The notes below the pieces were generated by a model. The model was not told where the DNA came from, did no database searches, and worked only from the letters and a program-made list of their open reading frames with translations. Position numbers and translations under genes: made by a program. DNA of 48,725 nt. Source: Falciphora oryzae. Its lineage: Eukaryota; Ascomycota; Sordariomycetes; Magnaporthales; Magnaporthaceae. Below, one piece after another: positions 19,502 to 31,200 of this stretch (positions within the stretch are counted from its first letter, which is position 1; each line of letters starts with the position of its first letter). Location: the NCBI GenBank assembly GCA_000733355.1, contig JNVV01000045.1, positions 148,012-196,736 of the forward strand. Direction: 5' to 3'.

Positions 19502-22500
19502 ATGGAACCGACATCGCTGCGATCCAAACTCCGGAATATGAAGCCTTCCCAGGCTTTCCATAAACTTACTAATAGACTGGGTTCCAAAGCCCGTACAGGC
19601 TCCGCCGAGGCATATCAGCCGAGAGCCCCGACGCACGCTCTTGATTCCGCTTGGGAGCTAGACCCAGAGTCGACGGGCCCGTCAGCTTCCTCTTCTACAC
19701 GCATGTCCGGGATCGTGGCAGGAGACACGCCAACACCTCACCCGGCATCCGCACTGCAGTCCTTGCCGTTGAAGGCAGCGCCTGGCATATCGACTCCATT
19801 AGGCCCCGGGAATACTGCCACCGGCCAGAGTAAAAATAACGAAAGCACCGGAAACCCCCCTGGGAGTGTGAACAAGAAGAAGACGCAACCTGGCTCCAGC
19901 ATGGTTGTCAAAAATCATGAGAGTAATGGCCTCATCGAGGAGAAGGACCAGGACCCGTCGGATGACAATGCCAGCTATCACTCGGCGCCGACGGAGCAAG
20001 CCCAGCAGGACGAGCAGCTGGCACGCCAGGTGGAACAAGACCTCAACCCTCCCCCGCCGCCCGCTGGCCAGCCCAGCCAGGCAGCTACCAAGCCCACTTC
20101 AAGGCGGACCAGGCTCAGAGAGCGTTTTAGGGGAAGCGCGAGCTCAGCGCAGCATGCCAAGTTGACGACTTCCTTGAGTGGATGGAACGAGTGCCAGGAG
20201 CTCAGGCAATACGGGCGTCAGATTTCGGTGCGCTGCAGCAAGTGTGCAAGTGATATATATGTTGGAGACCACAAAATAGTCCGCCACACGCAAGACATGA
20301 TGATGAACGCCCAAGGTTTGCCTCCCCCTTGGCGCTCGGAACGTCCGCACAGAAGGGCTGACAGACACAAACCACAATATCTGCAGCGCCGCACGACGCG
20401 ACATCCGTTAAGAACGTTGTCCACTCGTCCATGTTCTGCCAGCGGTGCAACAGCCTCACCTGTGTGGGCTGCGGCGAGGCTGTCGACCGCAGGGCCGCTG
20501 CCACAGACGAGACCACGTCGGCCTGGACAGAGGGCCACGGCAAAAAGTTCCGCGTCAACTGGCACTGTGACCGGGGGCGCCTATTCATGATCTGGCTGTT
20601 CGCCGCCGGGTACGACTACAAGCCGCCGCCGCCTTCCTCGCCCATCTCCCACAGGACCTCGATCGCCGGCGCCAGCTACCAGAGGCTCTCGAGACTTTTG
20701 TCGCCGTTCGGCCTCAAGAGCGAGACGACAGCCGCCCCTGCGCCTGTCACTGACGCATCGCCGCCGTCACCGTTGCCTTCGTCGCTGCCGGCGTGGGACA
20801 TGCTTTCGCCCACGCCCGTCACCCCGGCCTCTGCGAATGCAGAGGCGAAAGCCTCTAGCAGCGGCACTTCGGGAGCGGCAACGGCAGCGGCGGCAGCGGC
20901 ACCTTCTACCCCCACCGAGTCCGGTAAGGGGAAGGCATCCCACTTCTACATGGGGTTCTCCAGCCTCAAGTCAGGGGGCCTTCCCGAGAAGGGGACGGGC
21001 TATGGGCGAAGCGACAGCCGCACCTGGACACCGACTGTGACCCGGTCCTCCAAGCAGGAGGAGCGAGAGCGGATCCAAGAGCGGTACCTCGGCTGCTTGG
21101 CGGTTCTGGTGCCGGCCACAGAGCGCGATGGGCCCCGGTTCGACGAGGCCTCGCCGAGGCTGGTCGAGCTCATGATAAGGCGCAGCCCGCTGGTGCCCCT
21201 GTGCGTGGACCTACTTCGCAGTCACGCCATGGACGAGCTCGCGGCGCGGTCGGGGCTCTACGGCGCCCTCTGCGCTCTGCTGACCGCCCTCGTCCGCCAC
21301 TCGGCCACGGCCCCCATGATGTTCCGCCGCACCAAGCTCTACCCGGAGCGCGAGCAGACGGCCCGCGCCTCCGTACACACGTTGGACAAGCCGGTGGTGG
21401 CAGCGGCGGCAACGGCCGAGTACGAGGAGACGACGTCGCTGCGAGACCTGATCGGCGCCTTTGTGGCGCAGTGCCGGCTGCTCCTGGCGCACTCCCTCGC
21501 GCACAGCGATGAGTTCAAATCCGACGAGGATGTCAGAATGCTGGACCTGTGCGAGCGCATGTGTCGGCTGGCTGTCGTCTTGGAAGAGAAGGAAGCCGAG
21601 CTTTCAGCTGCGGCTGCGGGAGAAAGTGACAACGGATCCGAGACCACGCCGCCCAGCAGCAACAGCAGTGGCAGCTGCAACAACAGTAACAAAAACAGCA
21701 ACAGTAGCAGCGCTCCCGCCGTCTCCGCCGCTGGCACCACGAATACCACCACCGCGCTCACCACCGCAGAAGAAGAGGGGCGACGACACCGGGCATACCA
21801 TCAGTGGTGGGAGGCCAACCGCGTGAAAGAAATCCCGGACCCCGAGATGATAAGGGTCTTCTCGTACCACTTAGAAGCGGCGGCGCTAGGCAACCGAGCT
21901 ACCCCGTTCCCCAAAGGCCGCATGAGAAAACTGATCAAAGACCATATGGCGCTCCGCTCCGGTCTACCCGAGGGCATCTTTGTCCAGCTCTGCGCCTCGC
22001 GTATGGACGTGTACAAGGTCATGATCGTCGGCCCCCGGGGCACCCCCTACGAGAACGGACTATTCGAGTTCGATCTCTTCTGCGGCGCCGACTACCCCTC
22101 CCAGCCGCCGCTGGTGCGGTTCCGCACGACGGGCGGCGGGCGCGTGCGCTTCAACCCGAACCTCTACGACAACGGCCTAGTCTGCCTCAGCCTACTAGGC
22201 ACGTGGGGCGAGGGCCAGCGCTGGGATCCGAACACCTCGACGCTGCTGCAGGTGCTCGTCTCGATCCAGGCCATGGTGTTCTGCGAGGAGCCCTATTACA
22301 ACGAGCCCGGCTATGAGCTATCCCACAAACCCCACCAGTCGGAGCGCGAGAACGCACGCATGCGCGAGATGACCCTCGAGTTTGCCATGATGTCGTGGCT
22401 GCGCGGTCTGTGCCCCGCCGCCGTCCCTCCTAGGCTCCCCATTCTCAAGCCCCTCTCTCTCGAGAAGTCGCCTTCCGGTCCAAGCTCTGGCTCCGGCTCC

Positions 22501-22740
22501 GGCTTTAGCGTCAGCATCATCGGCCCGGCCCTGCTGTCACCGTCGCCGCCGCCACCGTCGTCGTCGGGGTACGCCAACAAGCCGGGAATCTGGGAGGAGC
22601 TGGTGCGGGAGCACTTCAAGGCCAACGCGGCGACCATCCTGCGAACGGCCCGGCGGTGGAAGGGTACGGATAATGGCGACAAGATCAGGGGCCTGGTGCT
22701 CGAGCTCGAAAAGCTCATCCAGGACCGCGGATTTCTGTAG
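19502..22740 (+). CDS. Large ubiquitin-conjugating enzyme (UBE2O/BIRC6-type E2)
   Basis: Exons 19502-20315 and 20387-22740; the 71-bp intron (donor GTTTGC, branch GCTGAC, acceptor TGCAG) joins phase 1 and gives 1055 residues. The N-terminus (1-230) is low-complexity and proline-rich. A cysteine cluster spans the junction: CSKC (245-248), then CQRC-x4-CVGC (289-300). A helical region (about 495-690) and an Asn/Ser run precede the UBC fold (about 783-935). That fold has VMIVGPRGTPYENGLFEFD, PPLVRF, the variant FNPNLY in place of HPN, and active-site Cys871 in NGLVCLSLLGTW, the signature of UBE2O/BIRC6 E2s rather than small Ubc proteins. It should accept ubiquitin from E1 and pass it on, perhaps acting as E2 and E3 together. 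Target unknown. Confidence 0.9.
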
Positions 22741-22762
22741 GAAAGAACGCCACCCATGGCCA

Positions 22763-22786
22763 CCTCCGCCTCCGCCTCCGCCTCCG
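22763..22786 (+). repeat. CCTCCG hexanucleotide repeat, four copies
   Basis: Four exact CCTCCG units just after the E2 stop codon, probably in the 3' UTR. Confidence 0.8.
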
Positions 22787-23906
22787 TCTTCCTCGCCAGT
22801 GCCGCTGCCGTCCTGACGGCGCCCGCGCAGCTCCGGCGGCCCACCACACCCCCTGAGCCGCGGTCTCCGCCGGCAGCCCCGGCTGTGCGTCGCTATCGCA
22901 GTCCAGCCCCAAGTTATACTGGCCCCAGACCGCTGGATACACCAACCGCGGCGCGCCAGGGTCGTTTGTGGACTCCGAGCTTCGGTGGCCCCTCGACCGT
23001 GCCATCGCCACCGCCGCTACTGTACTCCCGGCTCCCCGACAAGGGCCAGTCATCTAGACCCCGGGGCGACAAGAAGTGTCCGAGTGGTGGAGGACCGCCA
23101 GGGGACATCGTCGGCGACGGCGGGGCTTGGCAACCCTTCGTGAGTGGTGCCACAGTGCTGCCCCTGCCGTCTTTGAAGAATCATGGGGAGAGACTCTGTG
23201 ACGAGGGAAATGACGGAGAGCACCCTGCCAAAAGGCAGAAGATCAATGAGCATTGAGCGGGTTCCACTCTGTCAGTCATGTCAAGCATAGCAGTTCAGCG
23301 ATGGTGTCTTGTGACAAGATTCTGTCTTTTTTGTTGAAGTGTTTGTTTCCCTGTTGATTTCTCATCTTTGTAATAATTTCGCACCTGCTGGTAAATCCAG
23401 AACCTATATGATGCTACGTCGTCGGCTGGAACCGCGACCCTCGGCTCTCATTTGCGAGAAGCCATAATCTGAGGAGCTCTAGGTTTGTTGGTGTTAGTGG
23501 CGAGGGGCCAGACGGCTCAGCTGTCTGGAAGTTCGTGTGTCAGAAATCACGTCAGGGTAACTGCTCGAGGCTCAACTAGGCTCGAGAGAAGTCTGGGGCT
23601 ACTGTCTGTAGGAAGTGGTTCGATTCCAAGTCTATTACCCCATGTCATTGCCGTGTCTAGAATAACTAGAGAACAAGAGAGAATTTGTTTTCATTTCCCA
23701 TAAATCCGTATCCCCCCCTTCCTGCGCCCGCTAGTTTACCTAACCTAGCAGTACCTTGCGTGTGTTCAGATGCTTGTTCAAACGTGGCGTGGTGCAACTG
23801 AGAAATCATCATCGCTTTTTGCTTCCTGATAATTTGCAGCAGTGCGGACATGCATCTGTGCGTTACCTACCAAAACAGCCTCTTAATGCTGTTTTTAGTA
23901 TCGGGT

Positions 23907-23933
23907 AGGCAGGCCAGGCAGGCCAGGCAGGTA
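23907..23933 (+). repeat. Short tandem repeat, 9-bp unit AGGCAGGCC
   Basis: Three units, the last diverged, between the convergent E2 and cyclin H genes. Confidence 0.75.
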
Positions 23934-24181
23934 GGATTTGCTCCTTGGACCGATGTCTGCTGAGCTGTTCAGGACATAGATCCCGCCGACCGCTGCGACT
24001 GACGGCTCTGGCCTACTCATGGAACTTGGTGGCAAAAAGGAGAGAACAGACCGAGTCTTTGCTCGATCATCATGTGGGCAACAGGGCCTCTGCTCAGGAG
24101 TTGGAGTTTAAACGAGGGATACGAAGTTACGAAGTGACCGTCGCCGGCGCCCCCATTCTATCATCAACCCCCCGACCCCCC

Positions 24182-25567
24182 TCATAACGGCGGCCCGAAC
24201 GGGTCGTTGCTGACCTTGCGCCGCTTGGGGTCCCGGCTGGAATCCCCCGAGACGGCGAGCATCGGCCCGCCGAACACGGCGCCGTCGTCCTCGACCGTGG
24301 CCTTCTTGCCGCCGGGCCGGGCGCCGGGGCCTTCGTCGTCGCTGTCGACGCTGTTGAGCGCCCTCTCGCGCCGCGCCTTTTGCAGCGCCACCAGGTCCGA
24401 CCGGTCCGGGTCCCGACACTTTTTCAGCTTCCGGGACAGCGGTTTGAACAGGGCGGCCTCGTGTGGCTGTAGATAGCATATGCCGTCGTTAGAACACAGG
24501 CAGAGAGAAAGAAAAGGGTTCGTGGCCGGTGCATGGATGGTGGGCGCTGTTCTACGTACCGTGCCATAGTACTCGTCCTCCCTCTCGGGCGGCTCCGTCT
24601 CCAGCATCCTCCGGCAGGCCGCGATGCTGGCCAGGACCTTCTCGCGGATCTCGGCGCCGAAGATCCTCTCCCTCTCCAGCTCGCTCTTCTTGGCCCTGCC
24701 GCTCCTAGCCGGCTTGTTGGGCATCGCGCCCTCTGCGGGCGTGGCGGCGCCGTCCTCGGCGAGCGGCGTGGCGGTGCTGCTGGCGGCGGCCGAAGCAGTA
24801 GCAGCAGTCCCACCGCGCTTGAAGGTCTCCTGTATCAGGCGCTCGAGCAGGCCGTGGTCGGCGATGGACAGCGCCGCCATCATGATCTGGCTGGGCGTGT
24901 AGTGGAAGTAGGCGTCGGTGACGAGCGGGCTGAACTTGAGGATGGCGCGGGCGCGGCGGTGGGCGTCGCTGACGCGCGCATCGTCGAGGTCGTCGTGGCG
25001 GCGCAGCTCCATGACCGCGCCCTCGAGGCCCCGAAAGGGGTGGCGGACGTCAAAGGCGAAGCGGATGCCCTCGCACAGCAGGAACTCGCCCGCTAGGATC
25101 TCCTCCGGGGTCGTGCCCTTGATCTTGTCGGCGATCTTGCCGACGCGCAGGTAGAACCCTTCGGCCTTTGCGCCGAAGAAGAGCGCCGTCTTGATCATGG
25201 TGGAAGGCGGGTAGGTCATGATGCTGTTTGTGACGTAGAAGCGCTTGAGGAAGACGGCGGCGCTGGCGCGCGCGTCGGTCTGCAGGTCGCAGAAGCTGGC
25301 GGCCTTGAGCAGCTGCACCGTGTAGAAGGTCACGAGCTGGTGCTCGTCGGCCGGGGTCAGGAAGTCGGGGAGGGGCGCGGGCGTCGCCGAGCCGCCGTCG
25401 GTGCCCGAGTCGCCGTTGGCGCCGTTGTTGCGCGCCGCCAGGCGGGACGAGATGCTCGCGACGGCGAGCTCGTTGGTCTGCGCGCGCAGGTTCGCCAGCT
25501 GGCCCGGCGAGAAGGACCACAGCCGATACTGCGTGCTCTGCCGGTAGCGCGCATCTTCGGTCGCCAT
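24182..25567 (-). CDS. ccl1: Cyclin H / Ccl1-type cyclin, TFIIH kinase subunit
   Basis: Exons 25567-24560 and 24466-24182; the 93-bp intron (donor GTACGT, branch CTAAC, acceptor CTACAG) is phase 0 and gives 430 residues. Cyclin H activates the CDK7/Kin28 kinase of TFIIH, which phosphorylates the RNA polymerase II C-terminal domain. The N-terminal YRQSTQYRLWSFS is diagnostic of the family. The first cyclin box spans about 80-175 (LTFYTVQLLK-like start, FLKRFYVTNSIM, KTALFFGAKAEG) and the second about 205-270 (VTDAYFHYTPSQIMMAAL). A low-complexity Ala/Thr insert and a basic helix (RAKKSELERERIFG) follow, then KLKKCRDPDRSDLVALQKAR and a C-terminal basic motif (DPKRRK). The intron length is divisible by three and holds no stop, so retention would add 31 residues. 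Confidence 0.92.
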   Translation of the reverse strand: MATEDARYRQSTQYRLWSFSPGQLANLRAQTNELAVASISSRLAARNNGANGDSGTDGGSATPAPLPDFLTPADEHQLVTFYTVQLLKAASFCDLQTDARASAAVFLKRFYVTNSIMTYPPSTMIKTALFFGAKAEGFYLRVGKIADKIKGTTPEEILAGEFLLCEGIRFAFDVRHPFRGLEGAVMELRRHDDLDDARVSDAHRRARAILKFSPLVTDAYFHYTPSQIMMAALSIADHGLLERLIQETFKRGGTAATASAAASSTATPLAEDGAATPAEGAMPNKPARSGRAKKSELERERIFGAEIREKVLASIAACRRMLETEPPEREDEYYGTVRRTAPTIHAPATNPFLSLCLCSNDGICYLQPHEAALFKPLSRKLKKCRDPDRSDLVALQKARRERALNSVDSDDEGPGARPGGKKATVEDDGAVFGGPMLAVSGDSSRDPKRRKVSNDPFGPPL

Positions 25568-26623
25568 CGTGGATGGATGCGGTGTCTACACCTCGGCCGG
25601 CGTGGCGTTGCGCGCGGCGGGATCTCGGGGCTGGCGGAGCGTTGGTCGGTCGGCACTTCAGGTGGGCTGGCGGAGAAGCGAGCTGCCACCTTCAGCCCTG
25701 AATGTGTGGCTGATGGATGGTGGCAAGCCACACCAGCCTCAACTCGCCTCATGGAGGTATTTGACGCGCCAACCTCCCATTCCGTGCAGCCAATCCAAAA
25801 ATGTTTTGTGAGGGCAAGTATGGGCACCCGTCGCTGGAATAAAAGTTCGCCGCCCCGTCAGTATAATTGAATGAGTGATGTCTCATCTGCGGGGATGTGC
25901 GCGACGCCGTGGGATTGCGACCATGAACTCACTCCTGGCAGCGGGACCGCCTTCTGAGTCCAGCCCGTTTAGGTAGCCCCGCCCTCTGCCGTGCTTTGCC
26001 CTCCGACACTGGGTTGCCACCCTTGGTGCCTCAACGATTGAGCATTTATGGATCGCGATCATGCCATCCTCAGGCCTCACCCAATCCACCACAAAAAGCG
26101 GCAAATAATATCTTTAATCTATCGATGCATGACACGCGTTTTCCGCTAATGGCTTGGGTTCCCGAAAGGGAAACAAACCGGCAAGTAAATGAGATATTAG
26201 GACTGCGGGGGCGAGTGCAACAAGTCATGAATCCAGCCCATGCAGGCAGACCAGTCCGCCTTGAGGTGAATGAAGAAGCCGTGAAAGATTGAACCCTGCC
26301 TATTTATGCGCCGTCCTGTTCCTGCGTGTCGGAATAGTCGACAGACGGATGAGAAATGTTTTGCCTGCCCGATGTATATCCCCCGTATCTATAGTATTTG
26401 TGCCCGTTCCCAAGAAACAAGGTGAGAAAAGCCAAGAAGTCACCGAGGAATACAAATGGTGTCGTGATAGTAGTTGCGCCAAAAAAGAAACCCGCCCAAT
26501 CTATGGGGTGATTAAGGGTAGACATATACGCAGCGCAAATTAAACGCCTTCAATAGTGAATAGCGGTGTTGCAAGCGCGCCCGATCATTAGATGGCCGCC
26601 GAACTAGGCATGCGGACGGTACT
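25568..26623. other. Spacer between cyclin H promoter and BAR gene 3' end
   Basis: The right end holds the BAR 3' region and the left end the cyclin H promoter. Only short unconvincing ORFs are present. Confidence 0.5.
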
Positions 26624-28258
26624 CTAGTACATCACCTCACGCTTCGCCGGGATGGGCGGGGGAGGCTTCTTGGAGCGGCTGGGCGGCGGGGGCGGCGGTG
26701 CTTTGCGGCCGAGCGTACTAGCGCTCCTGCTGACGCTGCCGTAGCTTGTCGCAGGCGAGGCGCTACGCTCGCCCCCCGCTCCGGCACTCCACTCCGGGCT
26801 GCCGTTGCTGCTGGAAGTGTCGTCGTCGTATCGGTCGGCGAAGACATTACTGTTCTCGTCCGGACGCGTCACAATGCGGCTCACGGGGCGCAGCTGCCCG
26901 CGCAGCGCACCGACATTTGTGGACATGGCCATGGGCGACGGCGATGCCGCCTGTTGTTGCTGGTAGCCGCCGCTGTAGCCGCCGGGGGTGCTAGCCCCGG
27001 ACCGCATGGTTGCCCGCTCGACTGAGGCGCCCGACTGGAACGTGTTGGAGCGCGCGAGCGACGGGCGCATGGGCATGTCAGGCACACCGCCAGCGTGCGC
27101 GTTGGATCGAATTGGCATACGCACCGGCGGCGCGGGCTCGTGATCGTCGTACGAGTGACTGTTGTCAGCCCTGCCGTTGCTACCATTCGTGTTTGTGCGC
27201 GAGAGCCGCTCGGTGAGTGACTGGAGCGTGTTGGAGCGGCTCCTAGCCGGAGTCCGGCGCTCAGAGTCGTAGGCGACAGTGCTGGAGCCATGGCCTTGGT
27301 TGTTGTGGTATCCGCCGCGGACGGGCGAGGAGCCGACATTGCTGGCGGCCCACATCTCACGGGTCCTACGGAGCTCCTCAGCGCAGCGCTCGTGGAACTC
27401 GAGCTCGGCATCCAGGAACGAGGTCAGGTCGCGGACCGAGTCGGCCTCGGCGTCCTTGATGTCCTGCATGCGCCGGCCAACATCCTCAGACGTCTCCTCG
27501 TACTTGGCCTTGGCCGTCCTGACCTCCTCCTCAACACGGAAGTCGTCGCGCCGCGCCTTCTGCATCTTCGTCATACTGGCATCGAGTGCGAGCCGGCGGC
27601 TCTCCAGCTTCCTCCTCGCGTTCTGTTTAAAGAGACAAAAAGGTCAGATCGAGCCGTCAAACCTGGGTGCTATATAATGTCACAATTCGGAGTGCACATA
27701 CCTGGTAATCTTTCATCATAGCCAGGCTCCTGTCGAGCGACTCCAGCCAAATCGTCGTGGCATCAGCGACAAATTGGTCCTGGATACCGGCAATTGTCTC
27801 GTTGGCGCGTCCCATAGCTGTGAATCAGGCTGCATGTTAGTTCGTGCGAAATAACCACAGCCGGCACAAAAGGGTGGCGAGGGTACATACCAATGAGGCA
27901 GTTGCCGAACTCAGAGTCCGACTCAAAGTCCTCGCCATGGCTGACCATGGTCCGTCCGAGGTAAGCCCCAGGCAGACCCTTCTCCTTGTCTTCGAAGGTC
28001 TCGTTGCGACGGCCGAGCCACTTCACGTATGCGTTCATCGACTTCTGCAGACGGTCCATGCCTGTTTGGGAAGTACGTGTTAGTGATGTGTTATTGGTTT
28101 TCGGCGGTTGTCAGCCGTGCAGGTTACGTACCGTCAAACCTCAGAGCCATCTCCATCTCGAGCATCTTGAAGTCGTCCGTCATGCTCGTCTTGGCCTCGC
28201 TGCCCATCTTCTCGCCAGCCCATTGGAAGGCGCGGTCGAACTTCTTGGTGATATTCAT
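26624..28258 (-). CDS. BAR-domain protein with proline-rich C-terminus (Mug137-like)
   Basis: Four exons, 28258-28132, 28061-27891, 27817-27702 and 27622-26624, joined by introns of 70, 73 and 79 bp with GTACGT, GTATGT and GTATGT donors; 470 residues. The start MNITKKFDRAFQWAGEKMG is the conserved N-terminal amphipathic segment. The BAR domain fills about 1-240: LEMEMALRFDG, LGRTMVSHGEDFE, SDSEFGNCL, SLDRSLAMMKDYQ, then KARRDDFRVEEEVRTAK and SFLDAELEFHERC. BAR dimers bind curved membranes in endocytosis and trafficking. The remaining 230 residues are disordered, Ser/Asn/Gly-rich, and end in a polyproline tract with PPPPIPAKREVMY, a likely SH3-binding tail. Every junction restores the family alignment, so the model is solid. 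Confidence 0.93.
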
Positions 28259-31200
28259 CTTGGCTGGTTTCGGAGGGGGACCGTGATTATGGGTTGGTTT
28301 GTATTTCCGTTGCGTCTGGTGTGGTCCGAGGAGCGGAGCTAGGCAGTATCAACGAGGGGCGGCTGCTTTTTAGGTGTGCGACGAGAGTCGAGTTGGCCTC
28401 GCGCTTAGGGTCGCTAACGAGAGTCAATTGGGCCCGGCGTCCTGGGTATAGTCGGTTTCAAGGTGCGAGGTCGTCTATGCGACTCTTGCAGTGCCTCACG
28501 TCTCTAGGTCGTGAATCGACGTGCGCCGGCAGCTGAAATGACTGAGTCCTGGTGGGGGACAATGCAAGGAAGCTGGATGCGGGAGCAAAATCAAAGCAGC
28601 ACCTGACTGGGGAGAGAACGAAGGCCGATGTCCTTTCTTAAACGCCAGAGAAAGAGGCACGGGGCAGGAACGAGACGTAACCGGATGGAAGGGGCAGACA
28701 GGCCGGTGGATAAAGAGAAAGAAGCTTGTGGTGTGGAATGGGGAGCAGGGGTCGCTCTTTCCCCCGGCTTCGCTCACCACGGAAAGACCAAGGACGAATA
28801 GTGGCGACAAAAAGTGGGCGTGTCAATAAACGGGGTCTGCCTCTCCAGAGCGAGTCAAAAATAGGTGTTGAGAGTGGCCCACGGCCTCAACCGGTGCGTA
28901 TTTCTTTTGCTGGCCGGACAGGTTCAGGGCTCCCTGCAAGGTTGAGGAGACACGCCTCAGGGGGTGGAGTGTGGAGCGGGATGCTATTCGGCGGGATGGG
29001 ATTGGAATGTCGGTTTTCGAGAAGATGGGACGGCCACGAACTTCCACAGAAAGATTGGCCGTTGTTGCCGTGCACTTGGGCGTTTCCTTAGTCTTCTTGG
29101 CTGCCGTTTTTTTTCTTTCGTCTTCTCGTGTTCTTCCTCTCCTAGCTGTTCGCCCTTTCTGGATTATGGGCTTGGAATGCGAGGCCCACCGATTCTCTGC
29201 TCGGCCTGGCTGGTTCGTCGACGGATGCGCTTCTTCGCTCGTCCGGCGCTGGGAAGGGGGCGAACAGCGGTTGCTGGTCCAGGTCGGCCGGTCCCTAAAG
29301 GCAATGGCGGCGACTGCTGGAGAAGTGGCCGGTTCTTGGCAGGTCTTATCTTTGGTGCGGGAAAACAAGGGGACCCCGCTCTTCACCGGTGCAGGTGTGG
29401 TGTGCAGGCGCGCACCACCGAGTGGCACACACACCTGGTCCTGGAGAGATGCACGATGCGTACGATGACACGCCGCCCAGGGGTAAAAACAGGTGAAGGG
29501 TGGCGGTGGGGTCGGTCCAGAGCTGACACTGGCTCAGCCGACGCTGGGCGTATCAGGCAGTGCACTGACGATATTGCACCAAATATTCGGTGCGGAGAGC
29601 TTCCCGCTTCGGCCGATGCAGTGCAGCGCAACGCAGCAACACCTGCAGAAGCCTAAAGAGCACTGTGGTGTTTGTGCCGCTGCGTGGTCGGGGCGGTAGG
29701 TGGCGTGCTTTTCCGCCGCCGGGTTGGCCGATCAGGATAGGATTCTCGGGAAAGGCAGGTTGTAATTTAACGAACCCGGGTTCGGCGTTGTGGATGCTCG
29801 ACACGGGCTGGAAGGTGGTATCGCCTGTGCAGTATGGGGTCGCTAGCGGCCACGGGTCTGGAGAGGCAGGATGTGGATGTCACTCTCCAATATCAGAATG
29901 CAGGATGAATTCAATATTGCGGGGGACAGGATGACTGGGAAGAAATCCGGGAAAAAAATATCCAAGCAGGAGAAACGAAACAGCGTTGCCACCCACCCGA
30001 AGAGGCCGGCCAACGACTTATATGTCTCTTTGTTGCAGCACATATGATGTAGGCTGTGTGTGTACGCCAACCACAGACATGCAGGCATCCGGTCTTTCGG
30101 CCGCCCATCGGCTGGCGCCCCTGAGCACGCTTACTACCGCACAGCACTGCTTGTGCTTGAGTTGGCGGCCCCTAGCACGAGGGGAGCAAGACCGGTGGAT
30201 AAGAGCCCCGGTCGAGTCGGTGGCTGGCAACAATGGAAGCAGACAAGGGACAGACAAAGACTGGTGCCCTGTGCAACACTCCCGTCGCCGCACGCCCGGT
30301 AAAGGTGATGAGATGTTGCCCAGCAAGCGCGCTCGAATTCTGCCGCTGCCAGGGCCGGCCCCAAGACGACCCAGGCCAATGGATGGGTCCCGACCAGGGG
30401 ATTCCGGCGACGCTGGATTCATGGCCCAGCGCCCGTCTTCCCACTCGACCGTGTGGTGGATCAAACTTATTACCCAGTAGCGCCACTCAACGGAGAATCC
30501 ACCCGAACGGTTGGGGAATTCGGGATGCATCTGGCGGCGCCACGCCTTTCGGCATAGCGCATCGCCAGCAAGTGAACTCTCGATGCAGCACACCACGTAA
30601 ACGAGAGGTCGGTCCGGGATTATTAGCCTAAAAAAAAAAAAAAAAACAGACGGGAAATCATTCAACCTGAACAGAAGGGGAGTAGGGGAGTGTGGGAGAA
30701 AGCGAAAGAAAATGCACCAATTTGGACACCGCATTGATCTGTGTCTGTCTGCGATTGAAGATGGGCAGAGACAGTCGGTGGAGGCGATTCACACGTTGCA
30801 CACTCGCGATCACAGTAAACGCGACACCCCGTGCTCCCATCAGATTCTGGGTGGAGCTCAATCGTGTGGACTAGGTTCTTACTGTGACAGGATCGTCAGG
30901 AACGCCCACAGGGACCAAAAAAGTGCAGCGCAATACCAAACACCCAGTCCCTTCCAGCTAGTTGCTGCACACCACCAAGCATCTCGAGATTCCACACCCG
31001 ATTGAGGCAAGGAGGCGCTAGTCTTCGGGCCAGTGACGGCGGCAGTGGGTATGGTGATCGACTGAACGGCCTGGATCCCGTTTTGCCTTTGTCTCTGCCA
31101 GGCGACAGGGTTTCAGCCTCAAACGGGCCTCTCCAATCAAACCGCCACGGCCCTCCAGTCTGGGCGCGGCTCCCCTGTGTCTTGACCCCTTCGGCGCATG

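Larger units (their letters stand above)
22741..24181. other. Intergenic, convergent E2 and cyclin H genes
   Basis: It holds the 3' ends of both genes. A 166-codon plus frame (22756-23256) exists in the GC-rich first part but is not supported as a gene. From 23260 the sequence becomes AT-richer, with TTTTTTGTTGAAG and TGTAATAATTTC that could serve 3'-end formation. Confidence 0.5.

Noticed and set aside
20431..22740. Independent 769-residue E2 gene starting at the ATG at 20431
   Set aside because: A 71-bp intron with branch site joins it in frame to the 19502 exon and completes a cysteine cluster, so a single gene is the better model.
22756..23256. 166-codon plus-strand ORF directly after the E2 stop, ending in a basic AKRQK motif
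   Set aside because: It starts 15 bp after the stop codon, is low-complexity proline-rich, and a minus frame overlaps it; most likely 3' UTR of the E2 gene.
23555..23640. tRNA-like segment: GGGTAAC and TTACCC ends, a CTCGAG hairpin and GGTTCGATTCC resembling a B box
   Set aside because: No A-box consensus, the T-stem pairs only three of five positions and no anticodon arm fits. A tRNAscan run giving a significant score would reverse this.
28823..29434. 203-codon minus-strand ORF in the 5-kb spacer
   Set aside because: Overlapped by open plus frames, no domain, biased composition only; typical chance ORF in GC-rich DNA.
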